A DNA stretch of 64,000 nt. It comes from Athripsodes cinereus. Its lineage: Eukaryota > Arthropoda > Insecta > Trichoptera > Leptoceridae. Location of the stretch: NCBI GenBank assembly GCA_947579605.1, contig OX388313.1, forward strand, positions 25,547,214-25,611,213, read 5' to 3'. The position numbers and the translations under genes were made by a program. This document shows, piece after piece, positions 47,061 through 58,150 of this stretch (positions are counted from its first letter, which is position 1; every line of letters begins with the position of its first letter). The notes under the pieces are model-generated. The model had not been told where the DNA came from. It ran no database searches and saw only the letters and a list, made by a program, of their open reading frames with translations.

Positions 47061-47914
47061 TATATTCATTTTATTTAATATGAATGTACTTATTTTTAAA
47101 AAAATATATCAACTTACTAATTGGAATGCAAAAGTAATAAAATAAAAAATTAAATTAATTCAGTAGCATATTGGAGAAACTTCATATAATGTACCTTCAG
47201 TAATCCTGAATTGGATGCAATGAAATTCTCAGAAAAAGGTTAAAAAATAGTATACCTACCCGAATTATGATAACCTACATTGATATGTAATATTATGTGG
47301 AATATCTGAATTTTTTTGAAATATCTAACGAAAAAGATGCTTCTTGAATACTTGTCATAATATGCGGTGTGCTTATTTCTTCTATTGAACATGCAAAACT
47401 CCTCTTTGTAATTTAACACCCTTTGAAAAACACTTGTTGTATGAGTGTTTTATAAAGGGTGTGAATAAAAAGTCGAATGTGTGTACTATCACGAATTGAT
47501 AATAAAAAGAAATATTTTCCTTCTCACACAAAATTAATTAAACAAAATTAAACAGAGGTTCCGTGATGTATAAGATTTTTTTTTTTGTATTTACCTAAAT
47601 ACATATAACGATTTTAAAGGCGAGAGGAAAATCAAAAACAACTAAATCATAGGTAATAAAAAGGAAAATAGTTAAACTTTTAGGTAAGAAATTATTCTCA
47701 CAAGATACTAATAAAATATAATAAAATTTTATTTCGCTCGATATAAATGTAATTTTATGGGATTCTAAAGATTAAATGTAATTGATGATTTATGATTTTA
47801 TAATAATATATGATTTTTTTACGGATGAATGCATTTGAAATATGGATACATCGAAGTATGGTTCGAATACCATGGACAGATTTATGTAGTGTTCAATAAT
47901 AATAATATTAATAT
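47061..47914. other. AT-rich non-coding stretch, nothing recognised
   Basis: A short palindromic patch (AACACCCTTTG..ATAAAGGGTGTG) is at 47424-47465. Nothing else stands out. Confidence 0.4.
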
Positions 47915-48110
47915 TAATATTGGATCATTTTTATGTGGCGCCGTTTAATGGTCCGTGACCATCTCAAGGGCGCCATGACTTCTCCCGAACAGCAGCATCA
48001 TTAACTTGGTTCTAAGCATGGTGGTGGACTGATTCTCTCTCAATTCATTCTGTGGTCAATCTGTTCCGGCAGTTGGCGCGTCGGCTCTGAAGCTCCTTTC
48101 TTTGATATGT
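47915..48110 (-). pseudogene. LINE C-terminal remnant, minus
   Basis: In reverse it matches 4687-4860: GGAGCTTCAGAGCCGACGCG, then GTTCGGGAGAAGTCATGG, CGCCCTTGAGATGGTCACGG and ATTAAACGGCGCC. Stops interrupt the frame. Confidence 0.65.
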
Positions 48111-48331
48111 TTTCCCAGTGCTCCCTGAACTCTGATGATGTTCAACATATAAGTCCTAGCGTAGAGTGCATATAAACAGGGAACTCCTGACAATTACTAT
48201 CAAGGCTCGTAAATCTTTTACTTGGGACACATACTGAGGGGGCAAAACTGAGAGACGTCGTGGTGTAGGAAGAAAATAGATCAAGGTAATGGACTGGAAT
48301 AGTGCAGATAGAGTATCTGGTCCGAACAGCA
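48111..48331. other. Moderately GC-rich stretch flanking the foldback
   Basis: Two overlapping minus frames of 74 and 65 codons are present but show no motif. The sequence continues on the other side of the foldback (48539-48610), so it is probably one older repeat split by it. Confidence 0.35.
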
Positions 48332-48538
48332 CAGAGGCCTGAGTCAACAACACACTTTCGTCTCACGTTCCCGCTCCGCTAGCGTTCGGGTGCAGACGAT
48401 GGTGCGCCAAAGTGTTAATTTTCGTAACTATTGTGTATCTTAGCAACGAAATTGACACTTGCTTGCAACATCGTCTGCACCCGAACGCTAACGGAGCGGG
48501 AACGTGAGACGAAAGTGTGTTGTTGACTCAGGCCTCTG
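48332..48538. mobile_element. GC-rich 207-bp foldback element
   Basis: 70-bp arms (48332-48401 and 48469-48538) are complementary with one mismatch seen, starting CAGAGGCCTGAGTCAACAAC. The 67-bp centre is itself partly palindromic (AAGTGTTAATTTTCGT against ACGAAATTGACACTT). The arms are far richer in GC than the neighbourhood. No clear target duplication; superfamily unknown. Confidence 0.85.
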
Positions 48539-48619
48539 AACAAGGAGGCATTCTCCAGAGTGATCGCTAACGTCGGGGAGACCTGATATGGCATTAAGAT
48601 AAGAAGAAGAATAATATAA

Positions 48620-49165
48620 TTCTCATAACAGTTTCCTCACATCATTCAATCTGATCCAATCTGAAAATAACAAGACTTCAAAAAAATCACAAAGATAATA
48701 TGACCATGAGAATATAATAGGTAGTTTTGTATTAATATTTAATAATAGATAAACACTTAACTGTTAAATAATCGTACATATATCTACTCAATAGATGTTT
48801 TCTTATACCTCTCATGGTTATCACACATGTTATAATTATATCATATAGAAAGTCATATTATTTATTTTAATATGTGATTAAATAACACTAAACGTTATTA
48901 CCTAAACGGAGTATATGACCATTATTATTATTATTATATACAGAGTGTTTATATAACTATTATATACTGATCAATACATCATTCCTTATAATATATAACA
49001 CGACAATTTCAGTGCCGGGACTAGATTTTTATATCAGACGAACTTTTATGATTTGTGATGAAATAAAATTCTCTAAATCTCTGAATTGAATTGCTCTCCT
49101 AGAAATGTTAAATCAGCTTTTATCATATCTCTTCTAGATAGCATAATTTTAGAGCTTTCTGGCAT
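48620..49165. other. AT-rich non-coding stretch, nothing recognised
   Basis: No supported feature. Confidence 0.4.
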
Positions 49166-49169
49166 CTGG

Positions 49170-49442
49170 CGCTTTGACGGACGGTGTGGCTTGGAGGTAA
49201 CGCTCTTGCCTTTGAGTCACGAAGTCGCGATTTCAATTCCAGGTCAGGGCAATGTGAAAAATGACCTTTTTCAAATTGTCCTGGTTCTGGGTATTACATG
49301 TACAATTGTACATGTATGTGTTGAGTGCATTGTATATAATATGTGTGTCGTTGCATTGGTACCCATAATACAAGATTCGTATCTTAATTTGGGACTAGCT
49401 CGATCTGTGCGAATTGTCTATACATGTTATGTTAGTTATCTT
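49170..49442 (+). mobile_element. tRNA-derived SINE A, uninterrupted copy
   Basis: The tRNA-like head (GGTGTGGCTTGGAGGTAACG; B-box-like region near 49230) is followed by 'AATGTGAAAAATGACC', 'TTGGTACCCATAATACAAGA' and 'TTTGGGACTAGCTCG'. It serves as the reference for the split copy at 8.3-8.8 kb. The 121-codon frame 49086-49451 overlaps it and is not a gene. Confidence 0.75.
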
Positions 49443-49540
49443 CCTAAATAATTTAGCTAGCTTCCCGTTGGCTGTTGTTGTTCGAGCACATCTCATTAGC
49501 TGGGAGATTTAAAATAGCTCTTATATTACTACATATGTAC

Positions 49541-50023
49541 CAGGGATGTTGCGAATATTCGCATCCGCATCCGCAAATGCGGTTCTTCCGCATGTATTTG
49601 GACATCTGCATCCGCATCCGCATCCGCAATAATCGATGCGGATGTTCATGCGGATGCGGATGTAAGACAATTTGCGACAAGAAAGAAATGGGGCGGGGCC
49701 GGCGAATGGCGCGTGCCGTTCGCACTTGACATTTACCAATGGGAACGAAAAAATTGGTGACAAGATCCGACACGTTTTTATTTTTGCCGGATTTATTTTA
49801 TTTTTGCAAATAACAAAAAAGAAAAAAAATATTTCGCCAAAAAATCCATAATAACAATTTCGTCACATATTTGACAGTGGGGCCTACCAATTAAGATAGT
49901 TCCTACTTTTTTTCTATAACATCTTAAACATCCGCATCCGCATCCGCGGATGTGAGCATTCAAAAATCCGCATCCGCATTCACATCCGCGGATGTGTAAA
50001 AATCGACATCCGCAACATCCCTG
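49541..50023. mobile_element. hAT-type MITE with CATCCG hexamer arrays (483 bp)
   Basis: Termini are CAGGGATGTTGCG and its complement CGCAACATCCCTG (the complement reads ..GCAACATCCCTG at 50012-50023). Flanks are ATATGTAC (49533-49540) and CTATGTAC (50024-50031), an 8-bp duplication with one change. Both subterminal zones (49560-49665 and 49930-50010) are arrays of the hexamer GCATCC / GGATGC in both orientations. The middle is GC-rich near 49690-49730, then T-rich. Several short frames are by-products of the hexamer repeats. Confidence 0.88.
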
Positions 50024-50031
50024 CTATGTAC

Positions 50032-50851
50032 CATGCTCTAGTGATCTTTCTGTAGATTATTTACCACTAAATTTACGATCAAATTTACAATTATTTGAAA
50101 AATTATAATAAACTTCACATAATGTGTTTCACAGCTATGCAGCAAAGATATGAGATTAGACATGTAGCTGCTCCGATGATGAGAGATACGTGAATAACTG
50201 AAATATAAATTCAGCTTTACTGTACCACTCCAAAAGTGATGTTTTATGTCGTTCACACATGCTTAAATGAATGAAAGTTTGTAAAAGTTGTATTCAACGA
50301 TAAATTTAAAAACATTTCTTCTTGTTTACCTATTTTGTTTGATAGATTGCAATATTATTATACATAATTATATGCATGCGATGGATTTGTGTGCGTATGG
50401 AAGGTACGCTGCTGGACTGTATTACGATCCCCTATTACCTGCATAATATCGTCCACTTGTTATAAAACATGATATATTACATAATTTTTTTTTAATTATA
50501 GATGTTTTATAAAGATTGATAATCACAATAATTATAATATTATGATCTATGGCGTTTATGATAATTTCCTAGTGCTAGTATTACCTGTATGTAACACGTT
50601 ATTCTATTACACCGTTATATTATTATTATATAATGACTTATGTATAAGTATGGTTTTTATTATAAATAATAATAAATATGCATGAATATGTCCTGATATA
50701 TGCACACCTTTGTCACCTTGATATTTCTACTGTTTAGGCTGTTTTACTAAAGGCATTATAACATTTATTCATATAACTTACTGCTACCCATTATCTCTCA
50801 ACTGATAGATACAGGATTCTTCAAAACTTTTCCAAGATGCTCAATCTCAAG
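50032..50851. other. AT-rich non-coding stretch, nothing recognised
   Basis: No supported feature. Confidence 0.4.
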
Positions 50852-51338
50852 TAGTGATGTGAGGAGAGAAAATTCTCCCGAGAAATTTCTCGAGAACGAG
50901 AACTTTCTCCGAGAATTTCTCCTCTAATAGAAGAGAAATTTCTCTCCATATTTTTTCTTAGTGGTAGGTATTATGACCTTTCGCCCAGTGCACTTCGCAG
51001 CCAACCTGATTGATCCAAAAAAAATTGGGGCTGATTAAGGCTCAAATCAGAGGTTATTAACACTTTTTTCCATGTACGTACCTGCAATTTTTAATATGGG
51101 CATGTGGGGTGTCAAACATCAAGATTTTTGATCAGTTATTAGCAACATTTTTCTATGTAGGCACCTAACATTTTTTTGTTTCCATAATTAATTGTAGCCA
51201 TATTGGTGATAAATTGTCTCAACATTTGTACATTGTTATTGATTGATTGAATAAAGTATTTATTATTATTATACTGTTAAATAAAAAATAAAAAAATTCT
51301 CCGAAAATTCTCTATTTCTTGAGAATTCCACAACACTA
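50852..51338. mobile_element. hAT-type MITE of GAGAAATTTCTC palindromes, copy 2, with an insertion
   Basis: ATCTCAAG flanks both sides (50844-50851 and 51339-51346). Ends are TAGTGATGTG and CACAACACTA. Outer parts match copy 1 at 37934-38206. The centre (about 50970-51285) is replaced by unrelated sequence ending in AATAAAG and ATT units, a LINE 3' end like that at 46835-47060. Confidence 0.82.
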
Positions 51339-51346
51339 ATCTCAAG

Positions 51347-52094
51347 CATTACGATAACCACTGTTTTCCCCTATAACTTCTACAATGTCATAATCCATTT
51401 TAGGGTCTTTCTACACCTGTCTTGTCGTTATTTTTAGATAACTTCTTTTCCTAAGAAAATCACATTGTTTGCTTTATCCGGAAGGAATCTTTTTACTCTC
51501 ATTTCGATAAAAATAAAGTTACAGATTGATTTTGTGGCTTTCCCAATATGGTAACATATAAAGACGTGCTGTGTGGAACACTTCAAACAGAACCGCACAG
51601 AACACTTCGCAAACCCGAACAATAATGCAAAGAATGAAGTTGGCATTGTTTTATAAATAGATAAGTTCTTTGATAGATTTCAATGCCCATTTTACAATAA
51701 CAATTAGATATCTGAATTGTCAATCCATTGCAAAAAATAGGAAAAAGTGAAAATAGAACTGTAAGGTAGGAAAATTTTTATTTTCACAAAGGAATAATTA
51801 CTTATATTCAGAGGGTGCAGAAGTTCAGTGGCAGAATTTTACCACAAACAAAAAGTCATAAGCCCTATGGCATTTTGAAAACTATCTGTTTATTGACATA
51901 GGGATGTACAGTTAATTACCTATTAAAAAAATAGGTAAGGTGATGAACCCTCAAAACACGAGCTCTGCTCAATTTTGAGGGTACGAAGAATGTAGGACGA
52001 GTTGTATAAATACATATTTATTTTTAAAAAAAACTTTATACAGTTTGAAATAAACAATTTGAATTATCCAGTAATTCTATTACATTCTACATAT
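51347..52094. other. AT-rich non-coding stretch, nothing recognised
   Basis: A 70-codon minus frame (51434-51646) has no motif. The last bases (ATAT, 52091-52094) are the target duplication of the LTR element. Confidence 0.4.
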
Positions 52095-54640
52095 TGTGAT
52101 GACCCTACCTATTTTAAACCATTCTAAGCTCCGAATTTGCAACATCCTAGCTTCTAAACTATACCTACTGTAATAATTGATTCCCAAACTAGAAGTGACA
52201 ACCCTATTCAGCTAGCTAAGAATTGTATGAATTTTCGCATTGTTGCAAATATACGTACGAAATATCGCATTCCTAATTGAATTAATTAACGAATTTTGGC
52301 CTTTCGTGATCGTCTAGATTTATCTATTAACTATTTTCATTAGATTTGGACCCAGTACGTTGTGTTTTGACGATAATTTTACCTACGTTGTGTATTTTTT
52401 TTAAAACGCAAAATAAGTCACCTGAAATATACATTTCAATAATCAAAAAGAACAACAAAATCACAAAATCAATAAAACAATTTAAACATGAATTTTGATA
52501 CATATTAACTCTGAGATCAACTTTGACGTCAGATCACTTACCTTGAGATACTGTAAAATAACATAATAAAAATAGTGCATAATAAAACATAACGAAATAT
52601 AACATAACAATCATCATAACATAAAATTCAAATAATATTATTCTATATCATTACGAGAATGTTGTATGGTAACTGGTTGCCGATCTATGTCCCTACATAA
52701 GATAACCATTTCATAGTTTCTATAGCCGATGTATGTACATATGTTCTACAACATACCTACTAATTCGTTGCGTCGTAAAGGACAGTGGCGCACCCAAAAA
52801 CATAACTTTATTACTTTTGAATATTAATTAAATTTCAACACAATTGCTATGACATCATTTTCAGAGACTAACTACCATGTTAGTGCATGGAAAGCATGCT
52901 GTGTCCATGCTAAAGGAGCGCCGCCTTCGCTCCTTCACGTCTCAAAACTCGCCATGCCGTACTTTGAGCCCGAGTGCACAACACTACTCCCGGATATATA
53001 AAATAATATATAAAATATATTTCCACTAGGGCATGCAATATATTGCAAACATGCGGACATGCAAACATATAATGATATTAGCTCTAAAGATTCCTGATCA
53101 TTGAGCCTCAACCAAAGGGCGCAGATAACCCCTTCAAGTTATACTCTAGCAGAAAATTCGAGGAATGGAGCTGTACCTGCTTCAGTCGGAGAACATTTGA
53201 AATAAATACCTTTTCATTGGTTAAGTTGATTTATACGCAGAGAAAGCACCACCAATCTCTACGCACATCCAACCATGTTAATGATTGCAAGGTGTGTTCT
53301 TACAGAACTGATAAGATAGACTACTAATATAGTTAGCAATATCACGAACAGTGATTTACCAACCAGTTAATAATAATTAAAGTTAATTAAACATAATATC
53401 CATTTACAAATGCCCAAAGACCTTATAATGGATTGTGGGTCCTCCAGCATATAGGGAAAGGAGAGAATTTTGTTAGTTGAACTATGTACTTATATTTACA
53501 AAATTTGATTTAAATAATTATCATGCATAATTATATACTACAATATCATATATTTTGTTAAGAAAGGAATAACGTCGTACCCAAATCGTCTGGGGCCAAA
53601 CAAACGACTGGACAAAACTGCATTCCCTAGAAGGAAAAGGGTTTATGTAGGGATTTTTGGATAAATGGTATTAATATAAATATATTAATATAATAATACA
53701 TAAACAATACGATATAACCATGCCTTGCAAAAATGTTAATTAATACATTCTAGAATTTCACAGCAATATAAGTAGAAAAATCCAGTAAATTTATAGAAGA
53801 CAAATGACATCGATGATAAAATATGTAATTAAATAAATAAATAATATCCTGCTCTACATAAAACTCCTCTCCAAACTGCTTAATCCTTCGTAATGGTACA
53901 ATAAATTAAATAAAAATATAATATTAGCTAGATCTGTGCGCCACTGCTATCGGTCTGGTTCTAGGTGTGTCGTACCCCGCTATATTATATCAGTCACAGG
54001 TACATACATACATACAAAAATGCTGAAAATAAATATACATAATTCCTTTGTTTTCAAAATCTGTAAAATAATAAATCCTTGAGTACGACGACTACTTTGT
54101 AGACAACAATATCCTCCTAAATATCACGACACCTAGATTTAAATAAATTAATAATATTGAAAAATCTTATCTTATGACAGCTGGCAGGCTCACGGATTTT
54201 AAAATGTTAATTAAAAGTAATTTAGGATGATCTATATATATTCCCAAATGTGGAAATATCACTAAAATATAATGTACTAACTACTATCGAAGGTGGGTAA
54301 ATAAATATTAAAATATGTCGAATTCAAACACTGAGATTAATATGATTGAGTCCCACCTCTCCTAGGTTCAAAACTAAACTGCCTCGAGTCATCTATCCTA
54401 CCTCTTCAGATCCTGAAAAATGCCCTAGCAACACACAAAAAAAACAACTTCCATCTCTTTATGACACACACCAAAATATACCTGTCTCTGTCTCCTACAT
54501 AGATAGATAGATCATCATCATCCACTTGAAATTAAACTAAGTTTCATTCCTATATTAATTACCTACTACAAATATTCCATCTAGGTATACGAAAATAATA
54601 ATATTAAATTTACAATCTTGTATATATTCATTTCATCACA
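52095..54640 (-). repeat. Long terminal repeat, 2546 bp (3' LTR of the minus-strand element)
   Basis: Apparently identical by eye to 58151-60696. It contains a hairpin GGAGCG..CGCTCC near 52915-52937 and a TATA-rich segment near 52996-53020, which on the minus strand precedes GCACTCGGGCTC and could be the promoter. LTRs this long are unusual for insects. Confidence 0.93.
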
Positions 54641-54651
54641 TACCCCCCCTT
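54641..54651 (-). promoter_or_regulatory. Polypurine tract (plus-strand primer site)
   Basis: Minus-strand AAGGGGGGGTA directly abuts the LTR, where a polypurine tract must lie. Confidence 0.75.
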
Positions 54652-55284
54652 GAGATTACGCTGAAGACAAAATGGCTGAGGCATTATCTCACAACCAATT
54701 ATTTATTTTCTAATTATTTTTCATAATTATTCAATTCCAACTTTCGAGTCCGCCACTGTATATTCCGATAGGTCGTAGGTACCTCGTCAGCTGTGCTCCT
54801 CTATTCAAGTCATCAATAATAATAATACATGCATGCACATAATACACCGATGCGTCCACTTGAGAAATACTCGTTCAATATTATTGTCCCAACATAACAT
54901 AATATTTTAATATTCTGTTATATTTTATTATTTCGAGTTTTGTTATTATTTTATGTCATCACATCTATAGAACATAAAATAGTAATAACAAGTTTGTCCC
55001 AATACTTAAATATCCAAGTTGCATTTTGTTAAAATTCGTTTCATGTGATCATATTCACACATTATAATTATCCTAATTTCATTATCCACACATCATAATT
55101 TCATTATAATTATCCATAGTACTTGTGGTTCCCTATAGTCCATATATGCATTCTTCAGGGTGATCCAATTCGCTGGTAACACCAATCTTGTACTACTCGC
55201 CAGATGTCTCATATCCATGATTCCTTTGCCGATGCAGCCAGTAGTCCTGCAGCACACAAATAGATACGCAAATCGTCCTCTCCG

Positions 55285-55435
55285 TACCGACACAAATTCA
55301 AGACATTCAAAAACGGCGGCAAACCTCATCGTATCCAAGATGCTAAATGTCTTAATTTTCTAGAACACCCGTCCTCCCACAGAACACCCGAAAACTCACG
55401 GAAGAAAGTGGGAGACCAACTCTCCACCGGCAACC
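55285..55435 (-). repeat. SINE B copy inside the LARD-like element
   Basis: 'AACCTCATCGTATCCAAGAT' and AACACCCGAAAACTCACGG, then 'GTGGGAGACCAACTC', match minus-strand SINE B. The promoter-distal end is replaced by other sequence. Confidence 0.7.
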
Positions 55436-55454
55436 CATCCTAAATAACCATTCA

Positions 55455-55655
55455 TCTCTCAGCACCATCACGCTGCGTCTCAGATGGGGTAGACAGAGAG
55501 AACCAAACGACAAATCCTTCTATCTTGGCACACATCCCTCGCCTCCATCACTGCCTTACAATCCCTCACACAATGCATACCGATTTCTCCTACTCAACAC
55601 GCGGCCGTCCATAAGAATTCGATCCACGTAATCAAGCCACATAATTCTACCAGTA
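55455..55655 (-). pseudogene. RTE remnant inside the LARD-like element
   Basis: CACCATCACGCTGCGTCTCA at the 3' end and 'TACTCAACACGCGGCCGTCC' match the 3' part of the RTE at 28480-28640 in reverse. The frame is broken by small indels. Confidence 0.7.
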
Positions 55656-57713
55656 GTGCAATATCCTCCAGCTAACCAGCAAAATGCGTGATAATGTGTT
55701 GACAATGTGCCTAAATAACATCAAACGCGACCAGCTAACTCAAAATACCTATAATTACGTACCTAAAATCACCTATAATAATACCACAAATAATTAGGAG
55801 AAAGATAACATACAATGTTCTTGAAACATCCAGAGGTAAGTGGTGGGAACCCCTCCCTTGATGTATTTACACACATTTATGCATATAAGATACAAAACGC
55901 AATATTTAAACGAGTTGCATTGACAATATCTACATAATACATCCCAATATGTTATTCTAAAATAGGTATATAGAATTACCCTCGTCTCCAATATAACAGT
56001 CACCTAATGTATACACCCACATAATAGGTATATATATATGAATCGTCCACATTCATCTCAAAAGTCCTGAAAAAACACTTATCTATTTCAAACTATATCA
56101 CACACACAACTAAATATAATACACACAATTGTAACTCCATATGCACATATCATAATATTCGTTCCACTTGTAAAATAATAATAACTAAACACTTTATAGT
56201 TCACATCTTCACCCTAACACTATTGAATAATATTATTATAATATTTGACACCACAATTTTAAAATTATAACACATTAAATAGTTTATTCCATTTGTAACA
56301 TCGATAGATTCACAATCGATTCTCAAACTGTTACATCATAGCGTTGTACTTTCTTATCAAATTACTTCTCTTCAGCGATTTATGTTATTGTACACCACTC
56401 TCTTTTGGGTTAACAGAGAGGATCCAATGCTACATAATCTCATCACATCACCCTTCTGGCCTCCAATAAAACTACTATCATCGCTGTCCAAACTTTTCAC
56501 CAAGTTTCTTGCAAGTAAATCATGTTGGTATCCTACCAACAGATATTCAACTCAAATATTTCCTATATAACCTCGTATACTTTATGTCTCAGATTTCCTT
56601 GTTCCATTCAGACAATATCATCAAATCAGTCCCATAGTTTAACAACCACTGATTGCATACATCCCGTTAGGTACTATAATATCCCGTATACCTTTCTGCT
56701 TGCATCTTTATTTAAAACTATAGTTTTTTTTTTCATTCCAGTAATAATATTATTTCCTATCTCGTTCTTGGTTTAGAATAATATAACGTTTTAATCATTA
56801 TTATATCCTAGGATGCATAGGTTGTAGGTACATCTTATTTCTCTATTTGGAAGACGATGTATTATATCGGCGAACATCAACCTCTTTTCTCCTTAGAACA
56901 TTTTCATAAATGAGTATTCTCTTGTCCTCAATTTTGAAATGATAGATACCACCTTTCAGGGTATACAAAGAGTTCCAACGTTTCCTAAAACTCAAGATCC
57001 TGGAATGCCCCTCCTGGTTTAAAAGAGTCTGCTTTCCGTGTAGACTGTCTTCCCTCTAAGCCGATCATTCCCCCCTTAGCCTGTAAGAATGAATATCCAC
57101 TATTTCTTCCAGCTAACCGTTTAACATATAACTGTAAAAATAATCACCTAAATCGTGATTTTATCAAAACCCATCATTCGATTATTGCTTATATACTTAT
57201 CCGCTTCATTCATATATTGTATTATGTATGTTATCAGATACTCATAAAATCTGGTCTAATATTATTTCATACTCAATAATATATTCACCATTCATACCTC
57301 GATCATAAATTTATTTCACACCCCAAATAATTAACTTGACAGAATTCTAAAATTTATAAGCAAACCACTTAACTTACAAATACTGTAAAATGTTAAGACC
57401 ATATTCCTCAAGAAATAATAATACTGTACCTACCTATTCTAGTCCCTAACAAACATCTACTTGATACATATAACTAACATCAAACTATATACCTACCTAT
57501 TATTTATCCATTTTACTCAAATACTACAATATCTAAAAATCCTAAAAACTCTAGTCATATACCCATATACATAAAATACACTTCGCATACATAATACCCA
57601 TGTTTACAAGTCTACTTGGGAATATAATATTCCATTTTTCTAACACCCAATCTTCTTATGAAAGTACATATTTTTGGTACCTACCTATATACATTATTGA
57701 ATAAACTAAAGAA

Positions 57714-57911
57714 CTATTCATAAGGACATAATTCCAAATGAACTCTTAAGGGTTCACTATTCTTATGCATAATGTTAGGTATATACCTATAGATAGCCAA
57801 ACACAAATATAATATGTTGCCGAATTTGCCTAACACTATAATCCATGGGTAACCAACCCGCGGTTCTCGAAGTAAAAAATCAACAACCAATTTCCTCGCT
57901 ACATCTACCAA
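57714..57911 (-). pseudogene. Possible Ty3/Gypsy reverse transcriptase relic
   Basis: The frame reads VARKLVVDFLLREPRVGYPW and then IIVLGKF. The order RKLVVDF .. YP .. I .. LGKF resembles the first Ty3/Gypsy reverse transcriptase block (R-L-V-V-D-(F/Y)-R-x-L-N .. Y-P-x-P .. L-x-x-L). The R-x-L-N part is missing, and the later motifs are not seen. The match is short and may be chance. Confidence 0.3.
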
Positions 57912-58107
57912 GAATAAATTTTATTCCCCCCATCACAAGCATGAGTTGAATCGCAACTCTTATCAATTTTAATTCTCTTCCTTGCCCAACCCAGTTCTAC
58001 TCCTCAAAACCCATTTATGCTCTCCCCCCCTCCAATATTCATGATTTTAGTTACTTATCATCGCAAACCCAAAACCCACTTCTACTCCGTAAAAAACTCA
58101 GTTTTAT

Positions 58108-58150
58108 GTCGGCAGTGACCGACATAATATCCTGGTCACTACGCACCATT
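58108..58150 (-). promoter_or_regulatory. Candidate primer binding site and leader hairpin
   Basis: On the minus strand, two bases after the LTR, TGGTGCGTAGTGACCAGG starts with TGG as tRNA-primed sites do. It is followed by a hairpin, ATGTCGG TCACTG CCGACAT (58108-58127), which could serve dimerisation or packaging. The priming tRNA could not be determined. Confidence 0.45.

Larger units (their letters stand above)
54652..58135 (-). other. Interior of the LARD-like element, mostly non-coding
   Basis: C-rich on the plus strand and T-poor compared with the surroundings. It holds a SINE B copy (55285-55435) and an RTE remnant (55455-55655), both on the minus strand. A weak reverse-transcriptase-like frame is at 57714-57911. 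Other frames have no recognised motif. Confidence 0.6.

Noticed and set aside
49453..49773. Arg/His/Cys-rich ORFs on both strands
   Set aside because: They are translations of the CATCCG hexamer arrays of a MITE and show repeat periodicity, not domain structure.
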